DNA of 64,000 nt from Bacillus sp. IITD106 (GTDB taxonomy: Bacteria; Bacillota; Bacilli; Bacillales; Bacillaceae_C). The translations under genes were made by a program, and so were the position numbers. The DNA lies in assembly GCF_019459225.1 (NCBI RefSeq), contig NZ_JAIAZY010000016.1:1-64000 (forward strand). The letters are read 5' to 3'. Each line of letters begins with the position of its first letter. The stretch's first letter is position 1. A model generated the notes under the pieces. That model worked only from the letters and a program-made list of their open reading frames with translations, was not told the origin of the DNA and ran no database searches. Below, one piece after another: positions 8,325 to 17,115 of this stretch.

Positions 8325-10019
8325 TCAAAGAACAAATCGATGGACTAATCCATTTAAGTTCTCTGCTAATTTAGACAGATCACTGCAGCTATTCGCTACT
8401 TCTTTCATCGTACTGCTGATTTGTTCAGATGAAGCAGACGTTTGCTCCACTCCAGCAGCTGATTCTTCAGAGATGGCTGCGATTTCTGTTATAGATTCGT
8501 TCATTTTTTTACTACTATTAGCTATGTTTAAGATGTTTTCGCAGACAATTTGAATATTATTTGTCATCTCTGTAACAGCATTGCTAATTCCAGTAAACGT
8601 TTTTTGCGTTGCTTCAATTTGGCTCGTTCCTTGTGTAACTTCCTTATAGCCTTCTTCTAGGGATTCGGCAACTAAACTAGATTCATTTTGAATTCCATTC
8701 ACGATGGCTGTAATATTTGATATAGACGCAGATACTTGTTCTGCCAATTTTCGAACTTCGTCTGCCACTACTGCAAAACCTCTACCATGCTCCCCTGCTC
8801 TAGCCGCTTCAATTGCCGCGTTCAAAGCTAGTAAATTCGTTTGGTCGGCAATTTCCTGAATTACAGAAACTAGTTTGGAAATTTCTTGGGATTTTCCATC
8901 TAACCCCTTTACCATAGCAACCGCTTCATGAACTATTTGATCAATTTTGGCCATTTGCTGACTGGAAGCCTGCCTTAATTTACTCCCTTCGTTTGTCATA
9001 TCCAATTCATCAGCAGAAGCCTTTTGTATACGTTCTCCATTATCATTAGCCTCTTGGACGGTAGTTGAAAAAGATACCATAATGGATGCCAATTCACTAG
9101 CACTCGTAGCTTGAGTTTCGGTTCCATGAGCCACTTCGTGCATAGTGGCCGATATTTGTTGAGAACCAGCATTAACCTCGTTTGCTGATAGAGATAACTC
9201 GTCACTTTGTCTAGCAATTGACTCAGAAACGTAGTTTATTTCACTGATTAAATCGCGTATATTCTTATTCATGTCATTTGTAGAGATAACAAGCTGGGCG
9301 ATTTCGTCTCGTGATTTCGTAGTTAACGGCTCATGACTGAGATTTCCGCTTGAAATCAACTTCATTCTTTCCATTACTTTTTTTACCGGGGTTGTTATGA
9401 TTGTAGAAGTAATGAGTGCTGCCGCTATACTAACGATGATAACTAATGTAATGGCAATGGATACGACATAAAGTGTCCCATTTCCATTATCGATAATACT
9501 TTTACCTTGATTTTGAATTAATGTCTCCGTATCTGCTGCTATCTTCTCAAAACCCTCCATAATATTACGAGCTTCTTTTGACGATATTGCAAGGTTTAAG
9601 ATAGCTTGGTCTTTGTTGCCTTTTTCAAATTCTTCAAATACATCACTTATAACATGTTCTCTCCATGATTCAGAACGCTGAATTAATTCCTCGTATTCAG
9701 CGGAAGCACCTAATTCTTTAACAATCTTTTCATAATGCTGAGCTTTTTTTGTTTCGTCTTCAAATATATCCTTATAGTCGTTATAGCCAAATACGACATA
9801 ACCACTGGCCAATCCTATACTATTGGCCATTCTAGTAGCCATTTGTTCATCTGCAATCAATAATTGAAGATCCTTACTAACGATATTTTTAGTAGATTTG
9901 TTTACACTGAAAACTGTTATAAAATTATAAGCTCCAAAGGCTACGAATAGTAGAATGACAAGAAAAAATCCAACCAAAATCTTCATTTTTAAGCTTTTAA
10001 AATTGAACAAATTCTTCAT
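8325..10019 (-). CDS. Methyl-accepting chemotaxis protein
   Basis: A transmembrane chemoreceptor of about 564 residues. Residues 12-37 form TM1, about 38-180 a four-helix-bundle sensor domain, 182-206 TM2, then HAMP, then a long methyl-accepting coiled coil. The signalling tip [20 protein letters not shown] is intact. The upstream ATG at 10031 has its AGGGA touching the start codon, so the second ATG at 10019 (GGGG, 6-nt gap; family-typical [11 protein letters not shown]) is preferred. The ligand is unknown. It is monocistronic, with a possible sigma-D promoter 60 bp upstream. Confidence 0.93.
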   Translation of the reverse strand: MKNLFNFKSLKMKILVGFFLVILLFVAFGAYNFITVFSVNKSTKNIVSKDLQLLIADEQMATRMANSIGLASGYVVFGYNDYKDIFEDETKKAQHYEKIVKELGASAEYEELIQRSESWREHVISDVFEEFEKGNKDQAILNLAISSKEARNIMEGFEKIAADTETLIQNQGKSIIDNGNGTLYVVSIAITLVIIVSIAAALITSTIITTPVKKVMERMKLISSGNLSHEPLTTKSRDEIAQLVISTNDMNKNIRDLISEINYVSESIARQSDELSLSANEVNAGSQQISATMHEVAHGTETQATSASELASIMVSFSTTVQEANDNGERIQKASADELDMTNEGSKLRQASSQQMAKIDQIVHEAVAMVKGLDGKSQEISKLVSVIQEIADQTNLLALNAAIEAARAGEHGRGFAVVADEVRKLAEQVSASISNITAIVNGIQNESSLVAESLEEGYKEVTQGTSQIEATQKTFTGISNAVTEMTNNIQIVCENILNIANSSKKMNESITEIAAISEESAAGVEQTSASSEQISSTMKEVANSCSDLSKLAENLNGLVHRFVL

Positions 10020-10080
10020 GTTTTTCCCCATTCCCTAAAATAAAAAATGTAGTGTTTTACCTAATATGAACTTCATTACT

Positions 10081-10109
10081 ATATCAGGATAGTAATCGCT
10101 TCCATTTTA
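10081..10109 (-). promoter_or_regulatory. Possible sigma-D (motility) promoter
   Basis: On the minus strand TAAA (10109-10106) and CCTGATAT (10088-10081) resemble the sigma-D elements TAAA and GCCGATAT (6 of 8 bases in the -10). The 17-bp spacer is slightly longer than the usual 14-16. It sits about 45 nt before the chemoreceptor start, which makes it plausible. Confidence 0.35.
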
Positions 10110-10168
10110 ACCAAATTGTTATTCCATCCAACTCTCTATATAAAATCTTCGTCCCTCCCTCTTTTTAT

Positions 10169-10200
10169 AAAAAATAGCTATTCTAAGGACATAGAATAGC
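10169..10200 (-). terminator. Minus-strand terminator in the 10032-10438 gap
   Basis: A 9-bp stem (GCTATTCTA at 10177-10185, complement at 10192-10200) is followed on the minus strand by a T-run (complement of 10174-10169). It probably ends transcription from the VOC gene. The rest of this 407-bp gap is AT-rich, with nothing recognised apart from the possible sigma-D promoter. Confidence 0.6.
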
Positions 10201-10438
10201 CATAGGATTTTCAAAAAAATAAAATAGTAACCAGTGAATCGTAGTTTTTAAGAATCCATCCAAAAACTTTTGACCCTTAGCTTTGTGTCGTATTTTTTCA
10301 AATAATGCCATTTATTTACGTGATAAATCGCCTAGTACTTTTATCTTATCTCACCATTTTCCAATATTCAACAATTTTTTCTAATATTCATGGTTTATGG
10401 TAAATTATGTATAAAAATGGTTGTTTTACAAAAGCGAA

Positions 10439-10819
10439 TTAGCTTGGAAGATTCAATTGCCACGAAACACCGAATTTATCATTTATCCATGCAAACTTCT
10501 TGCTAAATCCATAATCACCTAAAGGCATTAAGACGCCTCCACCGTCGGATAATTTTCCAAAGAGCTCATCGAGTTCTTTTTCAGTATCACACGTAATAAA
10601 GATAGAAAATGATGGTGTAAACGTAAACCCATGTTTAATATCACTGTCAATACAGATGAATTCTTGGCCTTTTATCGTAAAAGTAGCTTGCATGTTACTT
10701 CCTTCTGTGCCGCCGCGAGTTAAACTTGTAATTTCAGAATCCTCAAAAATAGATATGTAAAAATTTATTGCTTCTTCCGCATTCCCCTGGAACATCAAGA
10801 ATGGTGTAGCTTTTGACAT
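10439..10819 (-). CDS. VOC family protein (PhnB-like)
   Basis: A small single-domain protein of about 126 residues with the vicinal-oxygen-chelate, PhnB/3-demethylubiquinone-methyltransferase-like fold. It starts SKATPFLMFQGNAEEAINFY and ends DKFGVSWQLN, the standard beginning and end of this family. Three starts are possible. The ATG at 10819 is chosen because AAGGTG lies 6 nt before it, whereas the upstream GTG and ATG overlap that site. Function is unknown; members are often called glyoxalase or bleomycin-resistance-like without evidence. Confidence 0.85.
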   Translation of the reverse strand: MSKATPFLMFQGNAEEAINFYISIFEDSEITSLTRGGTEGSNMQATFTIKGQEFICIDSDIKHGFTFTPSFSIFITCDTEKELDELFGKLSDGGGVLMPLGDYGFSKKFAWINDKFGVSWQLNLPS

Positions 10820-10902
10820 GTTCATCACCTTTTCAATCGGATTTTCTCTTATTAGTTCCCATTATTTTCTTTTCTCCAAACAAGCATACATTATACCTAG
10901 TT

Positions 10903-11358
10903 TTAACTAATCTCATAACACAACCATTCCGATAGTTTACCACCCATTTTGTTATAGAGAGACTGCGCTACAAGATTATCTTTTGCCGTCTCCCAAGTCA
11001 TAGATGAAAAATGATGTTTCCGAATGTAGTCCAAGCATGTTTCGAATAGCTTTTCGCCGATTTTTTTCCCTCTTTTTTGCGGAGCGACAAATAAATCATT
11101 TAGGATTGCCTGTCTTTTTACTTTTAACGTACTAAACGTAAAATACAAAGTAGCAAACCCTACTAATTGTTTACTTTCTTCAGCCACAAACTGCAGACCA
11201 CTTATAGGATAATCCAATAAGTGATGTATCAAGTCCTTTAGGTCCTTTTCTTCAGGATCTGGTTGTTGATAGAAATCAACAATATACTGTCTCATCAGTT
11301 TGTATAGTGCATGTACGTCTTCATTTGATGCAGGTCGAATGATTATATTTTTACACAT
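10903..11358 (-). CDS. GNAT family N-acetyltransferase
   Basis: A 151-residue GCN5-related acetyltransferase. The acetyl-CoA binding region is APQKRGKKIGEKLFE at about residues 91-105, preceded by the beta-4 strand LNDLFV. The start at 11358 is chosen because GGAGGAG is 6 nt upstream; the longer frame would have its ATG inside that site. The acceptor is unknown (small amine or protein N-terminus). It is a single gene with no obvious functional partner. Confidence 0.88.
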   Translation of the reverse strand: MCKNIIIRPASNEDVHALYKLMRQYIVDFYQQPDPEEKDLKDLIHHLLDYPISGLQFVAEESKQLVGFATLYFTFSTLKVKRQAILNDLFVAPQKRGKKIGEKLFETCLDYIRKHHFSSMTWETAKDNLVAQSLYNKMGGKLSEWLCYEIS

Positions 11359-11434
11359 TATTGACTCCTCCATGAAATGGAATTTGTGTAATTATAACAT
11401 TTATCTATCATGCATTTTTGAGAACCTTCATACG

Positions 11435-11474
11435 AAAAAAGCAATCCTAATCTATTGAATGTTGGATTGCTTTT
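11435..11474 (-). terminator. Terminator of the heptad-repeat gene
   Basis: An 11-bp perfect stem (AAAAGCAATCC at 11437-11447, complement at 11464-11474) is followed on the minus strand by a run of T. It is 60 bp past the 11537 stop codon. Confidence 0.75.
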
Positions 11475-11536
11475 AATACAGAATATAAGGGATTTGATTT
11501 GTGAAGTTAAATGAGGATAATTTCTTATGGGGTTTA

Positions 11537-11896
11537 CTAACCAAGCTTCATCTTCATAATTTCCCGATCATGTTCAGATATTTCTCGATCAAAATACTGC
11601 AAATCAACGGTTGTAACCATCGTACTTTTGATCGTTTCAATGTCTTTAGTGTTCTTATCGACCTTCCCAGATAGTTCATTTAATTTAGCATTGGTTGCTG
11701 CAACGTTTTTGATTAGTTGGTGAAGTAAGTCGCCGTGGCTTTTTAGTTGTTCATCGTGGTTTTTAAGAATTTGGCTGTGACTAGTTAACATTTCTGTGTG
11801 GCTAGTAAGAATTTCGCTGTGGTTATTGAGTATGTTAGTATGCTCGTTAAGCTTGTCCTCGATCTTGTTCAATTTTTGTATAATTAGGTCTATCAT
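11537..11896 (-). CDS. Coiled-coil protein with His-containing heptad repeats
   Basis: A protein of about 119 residues made mostly of one long coiled coil. From about residue 18 to 60 it has six consecutive seven-residue units of the form (E/N/S)H-x-x-x-L-x (for example NHSEILT, SHTEMLT, SHSQILK, NHDEQLK), with His and Leu at fixed heptad positions. The ATG at 11896 follows AGGAGGGAAAA. There is no signal peptide or membrane segment. It is not assigned to a characterised family. The repeat probably grew by duplication of 21-bp units, and regularly spaced His on one helix face could bind metal (inference). Confidence 0.75.
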   Translation of the reverse strand: MIDLIIQKLNKIEDKLNEHTNILNNHSEILTSHTEMLTSHSQILKNHDEQLKSHGDLLHQLIKNVAATNAKLNELSGKVDKNTKDIETIKSTMVTTVDLQYFDREISEHDREIMKMKLG

Positions 11897-11943
11897 CACT
11901 TTTCCCTCCTCTCATATTAAGGTTATTCTATCATAATATATTT

Positions 11944-12066
11944 CATGAACTACTCAATGTCGCCAACCATACTCAAAATGTTATTTCCACTTCAGAAAAT
12001 CAGATGGCATCAATGGAGGAAATCTCTTTATCAGCCACTGCTTTTTCTAAAATGGTAGAGGAATAA
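11944..12066 (+). pseudogene. C-terminal relic of a methyl-accepting chemotaxis protein
   Basis: Reading + frame from 11944 gives about 40 codons and a stop at 12064-12066. The translation includes NHTQNVISTSENQMASMEEI and SLSATAFSKMVEE, which closely matches the conserved C-terminal end of chemoreceptors (compare [20 protein letters not shown] in the intact receptor at 8325). No start codon or upstream domain is present; the preceding sequence is the promoter side of the coiled-coil gene. It is a deletion remnant, and a terminator (12132-12166) still follows it. Confidence 0.7.
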
Positions 12067-12131
12067 AGCTGCAAGTTAGTAAGTTTTGAGTTTAATTTTT
12101 ATTCATTCACATTCTGTATTTATAAAAGAAT

Positions 12132-12166
12132 CAGCTCGCATTCCTAAATAAGGAGCGAGCTGTTTT
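12132..12166 (+). terminator. Hairpin terminator after the chemoreceptor relic
   Basis: CAGCTCGC (12132-12139) pairs with GCGAGCTG (12155-12162), with a short inner stem (TCCT/AGGA), followed by TTTTA. It may also act for rlmD, which ends at 12177 on the other strand, but the T-run is better on the plus strand. Confidence 0.6.
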
Positions 12167-12176
12167 ACATATTATT

Positions 12177-13565
12177 TTAGTTGGACGTAAGAAGTGCCAC
12201 ACACTCAACATGAAACGTATGAGGAAATAAATCCACTGGTTGAACAACTTCTAATTTATAACCAAACGGGATCAGTTCTTTAATATCCGTCGCAAACGTA
12301 TCTGGATTACACGATACATAGACGATGCGTTCTGGTTTGGAACGACCAATTCTTCTCATTACTTTTCCACCAGCTCCAGAACGTGGTGGGTCGAGTAGTA
12401 ATAATTCAGGTTTTCCAAATGTCTCTAGCACTTGATCGATTCCTAATCTAGCATCCTTTGCTAAAAAGGATGTGTTGGAAATGCCATTGTCTTCCGCGTT
12501 TCGTTTTGCAGATTCTATTGAAGTTTCAACAATTTCAATTCCAGCAAGTTTGTCTACTCGACTTGCAAATGGTAATGAGAAAGTACCCACTCCGCAAAAG
12601 AGATCGATCATCTTCTCTGTTTTCTTAGGTTCCCCCATTTCCAATGCAAGTTCAACTAATTTTTGCGCTTGGGTTGGATTTGTTTGAAAAAACGTATCAA
12701 ACCAAAGTCGATAGCGGTATCCGACCAATTCATCATAGATAAAGTCACGACCTGCTAATATATGTGTTTTTTCGGCCTGCGTTCTGTCTGCCCATTGTGT
12801 ATTTTCAAGCCATAGCAGGCTCTTAACTTGTGGAAATTTCTGCTCAATTTTTTCAGTTAAATCGTTCACCGCTGTTTCAAGTTTCCCAACAGGAGCCTCT
12901 GTAGCAAACAGCGCTAACATCATTTCCCCTGTGGCGAAGGATTGGCGTACCATTAAATGACGAAGCAAGCCTTCATGGGCATCCTTATCGTATCCACTTA
13001 ATTCGTGTTCAAGTGCCCATTTCGCGACTTCCATTGCCGCTTCCACCATGTCTTTCCCAGCAATGAGACAAGTTTCCAATGAAATAATACTCCGGAAATT
13101 TCCTTGTTCATGCAAACCGAGAGTGCCATCTGGAGCAAACGTAAACTCCATTTTATTTCTGTAATGCCAAGGATCCTCCATGCCAATCGTATCTCGGACG
13201 AGGGCTGGATCAAACCCTTGAGCTTCAATCGCTTGTTTGACATGATCCGTTTTTTGTTTTAACTGGCCTGAGTAATCCCAGTGCTGCCAAACACAGCCAC
13301 CGCAAAGTTCAAAATGAGGACATGAAGGTTTAATTCTTTCAGGATGAACTTCCAATATTTCATCTGCCTTTGCTTTCCATCTTCTTACCCATGGTCGTTC
13401 CACCGTTACTCGTACTTTTTCACCTGGAAGAGTGTATGGAATCGTCAGCTTTAGTTTCTTCGGATTTCCATGTTCGTTTTCTCGCCAAACAACCGCCTGC
13501 CCCGAGCCTTTTGCATCCAATTGGCGAATATCGGCAATGAAGCTCTCTCCTTTTATGTTCGTCAT
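12177..13565 (-). CDS. rlmD: 23S rRNA (uracil-C5)-methyltransferase, RlmCD/RlmD family
   Basis: A 462-residue SAM-dependent RNA m5U methyltransferase of the RumA/TrmA family. An N-terminal TRAM domain (about 1-75) binds RNA. C82, C88, C91 and C166 are positioned for the [4Fe-4S] cluster (CPHFELCGGC). The SAM motif DLFCGVGTFSLPFA is at about 321-334, and the catalytic cysteine C419 lies in YVSCNPDTF. In B. subtilis the homologue RlmCD methylates U747 and U1939 of 23S rRNA; which of these applies here is not decidable from sequence. Start codon behind TAGGAGG. Single gene. Confidence 0.92.
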   Translation of the reverse strand: MTNIKGESFIADIRQLDAKGSGQAVVWRENEHGNPKKLKLTIPYTLPGEKVRVTVERPWVRRWKAKADEILEVHPERIKPSCPHFELCGGCVWQHWDYSGQLKQKTDHVKQAIEAQGFDPALVRDTIGMEDPWHYRNKMEFTFAPDGTLGLHEQGNFRSIISLETCLIAGKDMVEAAMEVAKWALEHELSGYDKDAHEGLLRHLMVRQSFATGEMMLALFATEAPVGKLETAVNDLTEKIEQKFPQVKSLLWLENTQWADRTQAEKTHILAGRDFIYDELVGYRYRLWFDTFFQTNPTQAQKLVELALEMGEPKKTEKMIDLFCGVGTFSLPFASRVDKLAGIEIVETSIESAKRNAEDNGISNTSFLAKDARLGIDQVLETFGKPELLLLDPPRSGAGGKVMRRIGRSKPERIVYVSCNPDTFATDIKELIPFGYKLEVVQPVDLFPHTFHVECVALLTSN

Positions 13566-13700
13566 GTTGGTACCTCCTAAAAAGTTCCGTTTATATCAAA
13601 TGATAAGTTCATGTATCCTTTTTCAACATACTTACCTATTATAACGGAACAATGTCGGAGTGGGAATAAGGGAGAAATGATTGCCATCGGATACTGGCTT

Positions 13701-14279
13701 TCAATCCTTACTATTTTCATAGTTGGCCTTTTTATACCAACGTTCTAATTCAAGTTTTTCAGCAGTTGTTTCTAACTTAGATTCCATGTAATCCGAATCA
13801 ATATCTTCAAAATACATTAAATATAAACGGTATCCCCATTCTCGATCTTGTGCACTCTTCCAATGTACCGCAGCACGCAACCGATCTAAAATAATATCCT
13901 CTATTCCGATCACATTTATTTTTCTTGTTCCTACGGGTACAGTTGTAACTTTTCCATAATCGCCAGCCAAATAATTATCTTGGATTTCAATCGAAATACC
14001 TATTTCCGGATGAATCCAATCTTTCCCTACTTTCTCAAATCCTAGAGAATCTAAAACATTCTTCGCAATGTCGTATCCATCTAGGACAAAATCAATATTA
14101 TGAGTGGTATAACCGTTTAACGTATAAATTTCAACTGATAATCCACCAACAATAATAGGCATCACATTCCGCTGTTCCATCAACTCGGTAAAAATAGCCG
14201 CGGTGTGAATCATTCGTTCAAATTTTGCTTTATTTTTCAAGGCGAGTAAGGATTTTTTAGCTTCTTCTATATTTATCAA
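13701..14279 (-). CDS. Nucleotidyltransferase-like protein (DUF6036/AbiEii-like)
   Basis: A protein of about 192 residues with a minimal nucleotidyltransferase core. GGLSVEIY (near residue 46) forms the glycine-rich loop, and TTHNIDFVL sits where a D-x-D metal motif is expected. The TTG at 14279 is chosen as start: it overlaps the upstream gene by 23 bp and has GGGTG before it, while the longer GTG frame lacks a site. It is coupled to the small basic protein at 14257, the layout of a toxin-antitoxin pair. The first acidic residue is Asn (N-I-D), so activity may be reduced or the motif is family-specific. Function otherwise unknown. Confidence 0.65.
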   Translation of the reverse strand: MINIEEAKKSLLALKNKAKFERMIHTAAIFTELMEQRNVMPIIVGGLSVEIYTLNGYTTHNIDFVLDGYDIAKNVLDSLGFEKVGKDWIHPEIGISIEIQDNYLAGDYGKVTTVPVGTRKINVIGIEDIILDRLRAAVHWKSAQDREWGYRLYLMYFEDIDSDYMESKLETTAEKLELERWYKKANYENSKD

Positions 14280-14517
14280 CGCTAAACACCCGTCTTTCTT
14301 TATCGTACTGCACTTCACCTTTCTTAATGGCTTTTCGTAATTTTATTTGTGCCAAGCGATTTAAAGCTAGAATTTCATCAGGGTCCCTTGGACGAACGCG
14401 CCCTTTGTTCCATCCTTCATCTTTGCTTTTAGAGCGAAATTTATTTACCGCATAATCCACGGATTGCCTTTTTTCTTGTACTCTTTCAAAAATCGAATCT
14501 AGAGTTATTTTTCTCAT
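14257..14517 (-). CDS. Small basic protein, partner of the nucleotidyltransferase
   Basis: An 86-residue, strongly charged protein (MRKITLDSIFERVQEKRQSVDYAV...) with no HTH that can be recognised by eye. The ATG at 14517 follows AGAGGTG. Its 3' end overlaps the nucleotidyltransferase gene by about 23 bp, so the two are translated together. By position it could be the antitoxin of a nucleotidyltransferase toxin or simply an accessory subunit; this is inference from gene order. I do not recognise the family with certainty. Confidence 0.55.
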   Translation of the reverse strand: MRKITLDSIFERVQEKRQSVDYAVNKFRSKSKDEGWNKGRVRPRDPDEILALNRLAQIKLRKAIKKGEVQYDKERRVFSVDKYRRS

Positions 14518-14620
14518 AAGTACACCTCTTTTTACCAAAAGGTATTACTTTCATTATACCCTAGCTTCAGAGATGTTTATCAAAAAAGAGAAATTTTCAA
14601 AATATTCATTTACTCGATTG

Positions 14621-15505
14621 TTATTTCACATACCCTTTTCCATTTATCCATAACGCTTGATTTTCTGTTAACGCACTCAAAAAAGAAATAACCAAAGCCG
14701 CCAACCAACCTAGTAGGGCAAGGACCGCAAGAATAGGCAATATACTCCATTCAAAAGCTGTACGTCCGAGAATTGTTTGTACTCCGATTAGAAAAATAGA
14801 AATCATCCAAGAAATGCTGCCTACATGTGTAAGAACCCGAGCTCGCTTCGCGTTAATCCTTGCTTTTTCAGTTAACCACCCCAGAATAGGAAGTGTCTGA
14901 AGGGCATGAAATCCTAAACCATGTAAAACAATGAAATTCCCAGATGCTCCGGTATAGCGGCTTTGAAGAACGGACATGCAAACGCCTGCGGCGAAAGAAA
15001 TCATCGTGGAGAGAAATGCATATCGGATACTGAGAGTAAGGAATCTATGTGGATCTTCATCCCTTCTTCTAAAAAAGGAAATAGCTACAATAATGGTCAA
15101 CGTAATAATCACTATAGATATTATTCCGAAGAACATCCCGACAAACACATCGGTCGTAGTCCCAGCCTGTGTGAACCTGGGATTGATACCACGAAAGTGC
15201 TGTATCGTTTCTATCCCATAACCGATTAAAACGGTAAAAACGAAACCCCAACGAATCCTTTTTTGACTTCTCGTGCTTAATCCAGATACTTGTAATAAGA
15301 CTGCAATGGACAAGATAAAAATAGCAATTGCCACATTAAAAGAAAAAGCACTTTCCACGTTTCCTTCCGGAAGAATAACTCCTCCATATAAAGCGACATA
15401 AACGGCACAAATTGCAGCAAGGACAAAGCCAATCACACTAATAGAGACTAATTCTCTTTCCCTCGTAAACAATAAAATAAGTGATTTTGAAGCAGCTTTC
15501 ATCAT
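14621..15505 (-). CDS. Polytopic membrane protein of unknown function
   Basis: A 294-residue integral membrane protein with about eight hydrophobic helices, for example SVIGFVLAAICAVYVALYGG and VFVGMFFGIISIVIITLTII. No transporter signature or catalytic motif is recognised. It lies downstream of a TetR gene on the same strand, and both genes are preceded by nearly the same 24-bp palindrome. It is therefore very likely a target of that repressor. The start ATG follows AAAGGAG. A resistance or stress role is possible but unsupported. Confidence 0.75.
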   Translation of the reverse strand: MMKAASKSLILLFTRERELVSISVIGFVLAAICAVYVALYGGVILPEGNVESAFSFNVAIAIFILSIAVLLQVSGLSTRSQKRIRWGFVFTVLIGYGIETIQHFRGINPRFTQAGTTTDVFVGMFFGIISIVIITLTIIVAISFFRRRDEDPHRFLTLSIRYAFLSTMISFAAGVCMSVLQSRYTGASGNFIVLHGLGFHALQTLPILGWLTEKARINAKRARVLTHVGSISWMISIFLIGVQTILGRTAFEWSILPILAVLALLGWLAALVISFLSALTENQALWINGKGYVK

Positions 15506-15527
15506 TTTAATCTCCTTTCCGGATTAT

Positions 15528-15551
15528 TTATTTATCAATCAATAAATAAAA
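15528..15551. promoter_or_regulatory. TetR operator upstream of the membrane-protein gene
   Basis: A 24-bp palindrome built on TTTATTTAT..ATAAATAAA. It is identical at 23 of 24 positions to the site at 16113-16136 in front of the TetR gene. It lies 23 bp before the membrane-protein start codon. Confidence 0.7.
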
Positions 15552-15590
15552 GAGTGTTAAAAAAGACAGATAAATTTCTGTCTTCATCTC

Positions 15591-16106
15591 TTACTCAAAA
15601 CAAAGTAGCTGCGGTAATTCTAATACCTCTGCCACCGTAATTAAGAATCCGGTGCCTAAAAATTGACTTGCACCAGCTTCTGGATTTGGACTGCCTGCTG
15701 CTTTTAATTTTTCAGTGACTAATTCTTGAACAATCCTAAATTTTCCCCTTACATGCTCCCGAATAACTGGCTCGGCTATTGCATGTGACTGCATCACTAG
15801 GGTGATTTCATCTTTATGAGTCTTCATCATTTCCATAAATGCATGCCCCATCGTTTCCAATAATTTATCAGCAGGTGCATCAACTCCTGAAAAAGCTTCG
15901 TAAATGCGCTTAGATGCCCGATCAATAACAGCAATAAAGAGCTCTTCTTTATTTTTAAAAAAGTGAAAAACATACGGCTGTGTTACTCCTGCCGCTTTTG
16001 CTATTAGAGCTGTCGTTGCTTTGTAATACCCATTTTCCGCAAAAATACCAACGGCTTTGTCTAAAATCAATTCTTTTTTATCTTCACGTACTACGATTGT
16101 AATCAA
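15591..16106 (-). CDS. TetR/AcrR family transcriptional regulator
   Basis: A regulator of about 171 residues with an N-terminal TetR domain (KATTALIAKAAGVTQPYVFHFF). It is short for the family (usually 185-210), ending at ITVAEVLELPQLLCFE. The start is uncertain. TTG at 16106 directly abuts its AGAGG site, and the next in-frame ATT/ATC codons would be better spaced but unusual. Matching palindromes lie upstream of it and of the membrane-protein gene at 15505, indicating autoregulation and joint control of both. The ligand is unknown. Confidence 0.88.
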   Translation of the reverse strand: MITIVVREDKKELILDKAVGIFAENGYYKATTALIAKAAGVTQPYVFHFFKNKEELFIAVIDRASKRIYEAFSGVDAPADKLLETMGHAFMEMMKTHKDEITLVMQSHAIAEPVIREHVRGKFRIVQELVTEKLKAAGSPNPEAGASQFLGTGFLITVAEVLELPQLLCFE

Positions 16107-16112
16107 CCTCTT

Positions 16113-16136
16113 TTTATTTATTAATCAATAAATAAA
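16113..16136. promoter_or_regulatory. TetR operator upstream of the TetR gene
   Basis: A perfect 10-bp inverted repeat (TTTATTTATT / AATAAATAAA) around AATC. It is the sister of the site at 15528-15551. The remaining 16137-16331 stretch holds only the modA promoter region, with no other structure recognised. Confidence 0.7.
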
Positions 16137-16331
16137 TGATATTGTAAGTTTTTATTAGTGTCAAGCATATTTTTTATCTAAAAAATATTAAACCATGTCC
16201 TTTAGAGTAACTATAATAAGGTCGGGCACTTCTTTCTTCATTCGTTTCTTACATTTCTCTAAAAACAGTGATTGTCCTCTTCATGATATAATTAATGACA
16301 AGTAACCATAACAAGTTAGAAAGGACAACGA

Positions 16332-17111
16332 ATGGTGAAAAAGCTTATTTCATTCTTCATCCCCGTAGTTCTACTTGTCATAAGCGGATGTTCGTCCAAT
16401 AAATTAGAAGCATCAGAAAAAAAAGTGGAGCTGACCATTTCTGCAGCAGCAAGTTTACAAGATTCAATGAATGATATTAAACCCATCTTTGAGGAAGAAA
16501 ATCCTCATATAAAAATAAACTTTAACTTCGGAGCCTCTGGAGCCCTTCAGCAACAAATTTCTCAAGGGGCACCTGTAGATCTTTTCTTCTCTGCAGCAGA
16601 AGACAAGTTTGATAAACTGGTAGAAGACGGATTAATCGATCAAAAACAAGGAATCGATTTAATAGGAAATGAACTTGTACTAGTCGTACCCGTAAATTCA
16701 AATAAAGGGATTTCGTCTTTCGAAGATCTAATCAAGGCTGGACAGATTTCTATTGGGACTCCGGAGTCAGTACCAGCTGGACAATATGCAAAAGAAACAG
16801 TCCAAAACTTGAACTTATGGGCAGATGTTGAAGGAAAAATCGTATATGCTAAAGACGTGAGGCAAGTTCTTACATATGTAGAAACAAACAATGTTGATAC
16901 GGGGATTGTGTATAAAACAGATGCACTCATTTCATCGAAAGTTAAAATTGCAGCTACTGCGAATGAGAATTTACACGCACCAATCATTTATCCTCTTGGT
17001 GTGATAAAGGACAGTTCTCATCCTGAAGAAGCACAACAATTCTATAAATTTCTTCAACAGAAAACGTCCATTGATATTTTCGAAAAGTATGGATTTAAAG
17101 GACTGAATTAA
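16332..17111 (+). CDS. modA: Molybdate ABC transporter substrate-binding protein
   Basis: A 259-residue lipoprotein. The lipobox is VISGC with C20 as the lipidation site. The oxyanion-binding motif SAAASLQDSM (residues 37-46) and the family stretches FNFGASGALQQQI and GAPVDLFFSA are present. It captures molybdate, possibly tungstate, outside the membrane for ModB. It is followed at 4 bp by modB. No modC ATPase or molybdenum-cofactor gene lies nearby. Confidence 0.93.
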   Translation: MVKKLISFFIPVVLLVISGCSSNKLEASEKKVELTISAAASLQDSMNDIKPIFEEENPHIKINFNFGASGALQQQISQGAPVDLFFSAAEDKFDKLVEDGLIDQKQGIDLIGNELVLVVPVNSNKGISSFEDLIKAGQISIGTPESVPAGQYAKETVQNLNLWADVEGKIVYAKDVRQVLTYVETNNVDTGIVYKTDALISSKVKIAATANENLHAPIIYPLGVIKDSSHPEEAQQFYKFLQQKTSIDIFEKYGFKGLN

Positions 17112-17115
17112 TTAA

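Noticed and set aside
16640-16987. 115-codon minus-strand frame
   Set aside because: Antisense shadow of modA.
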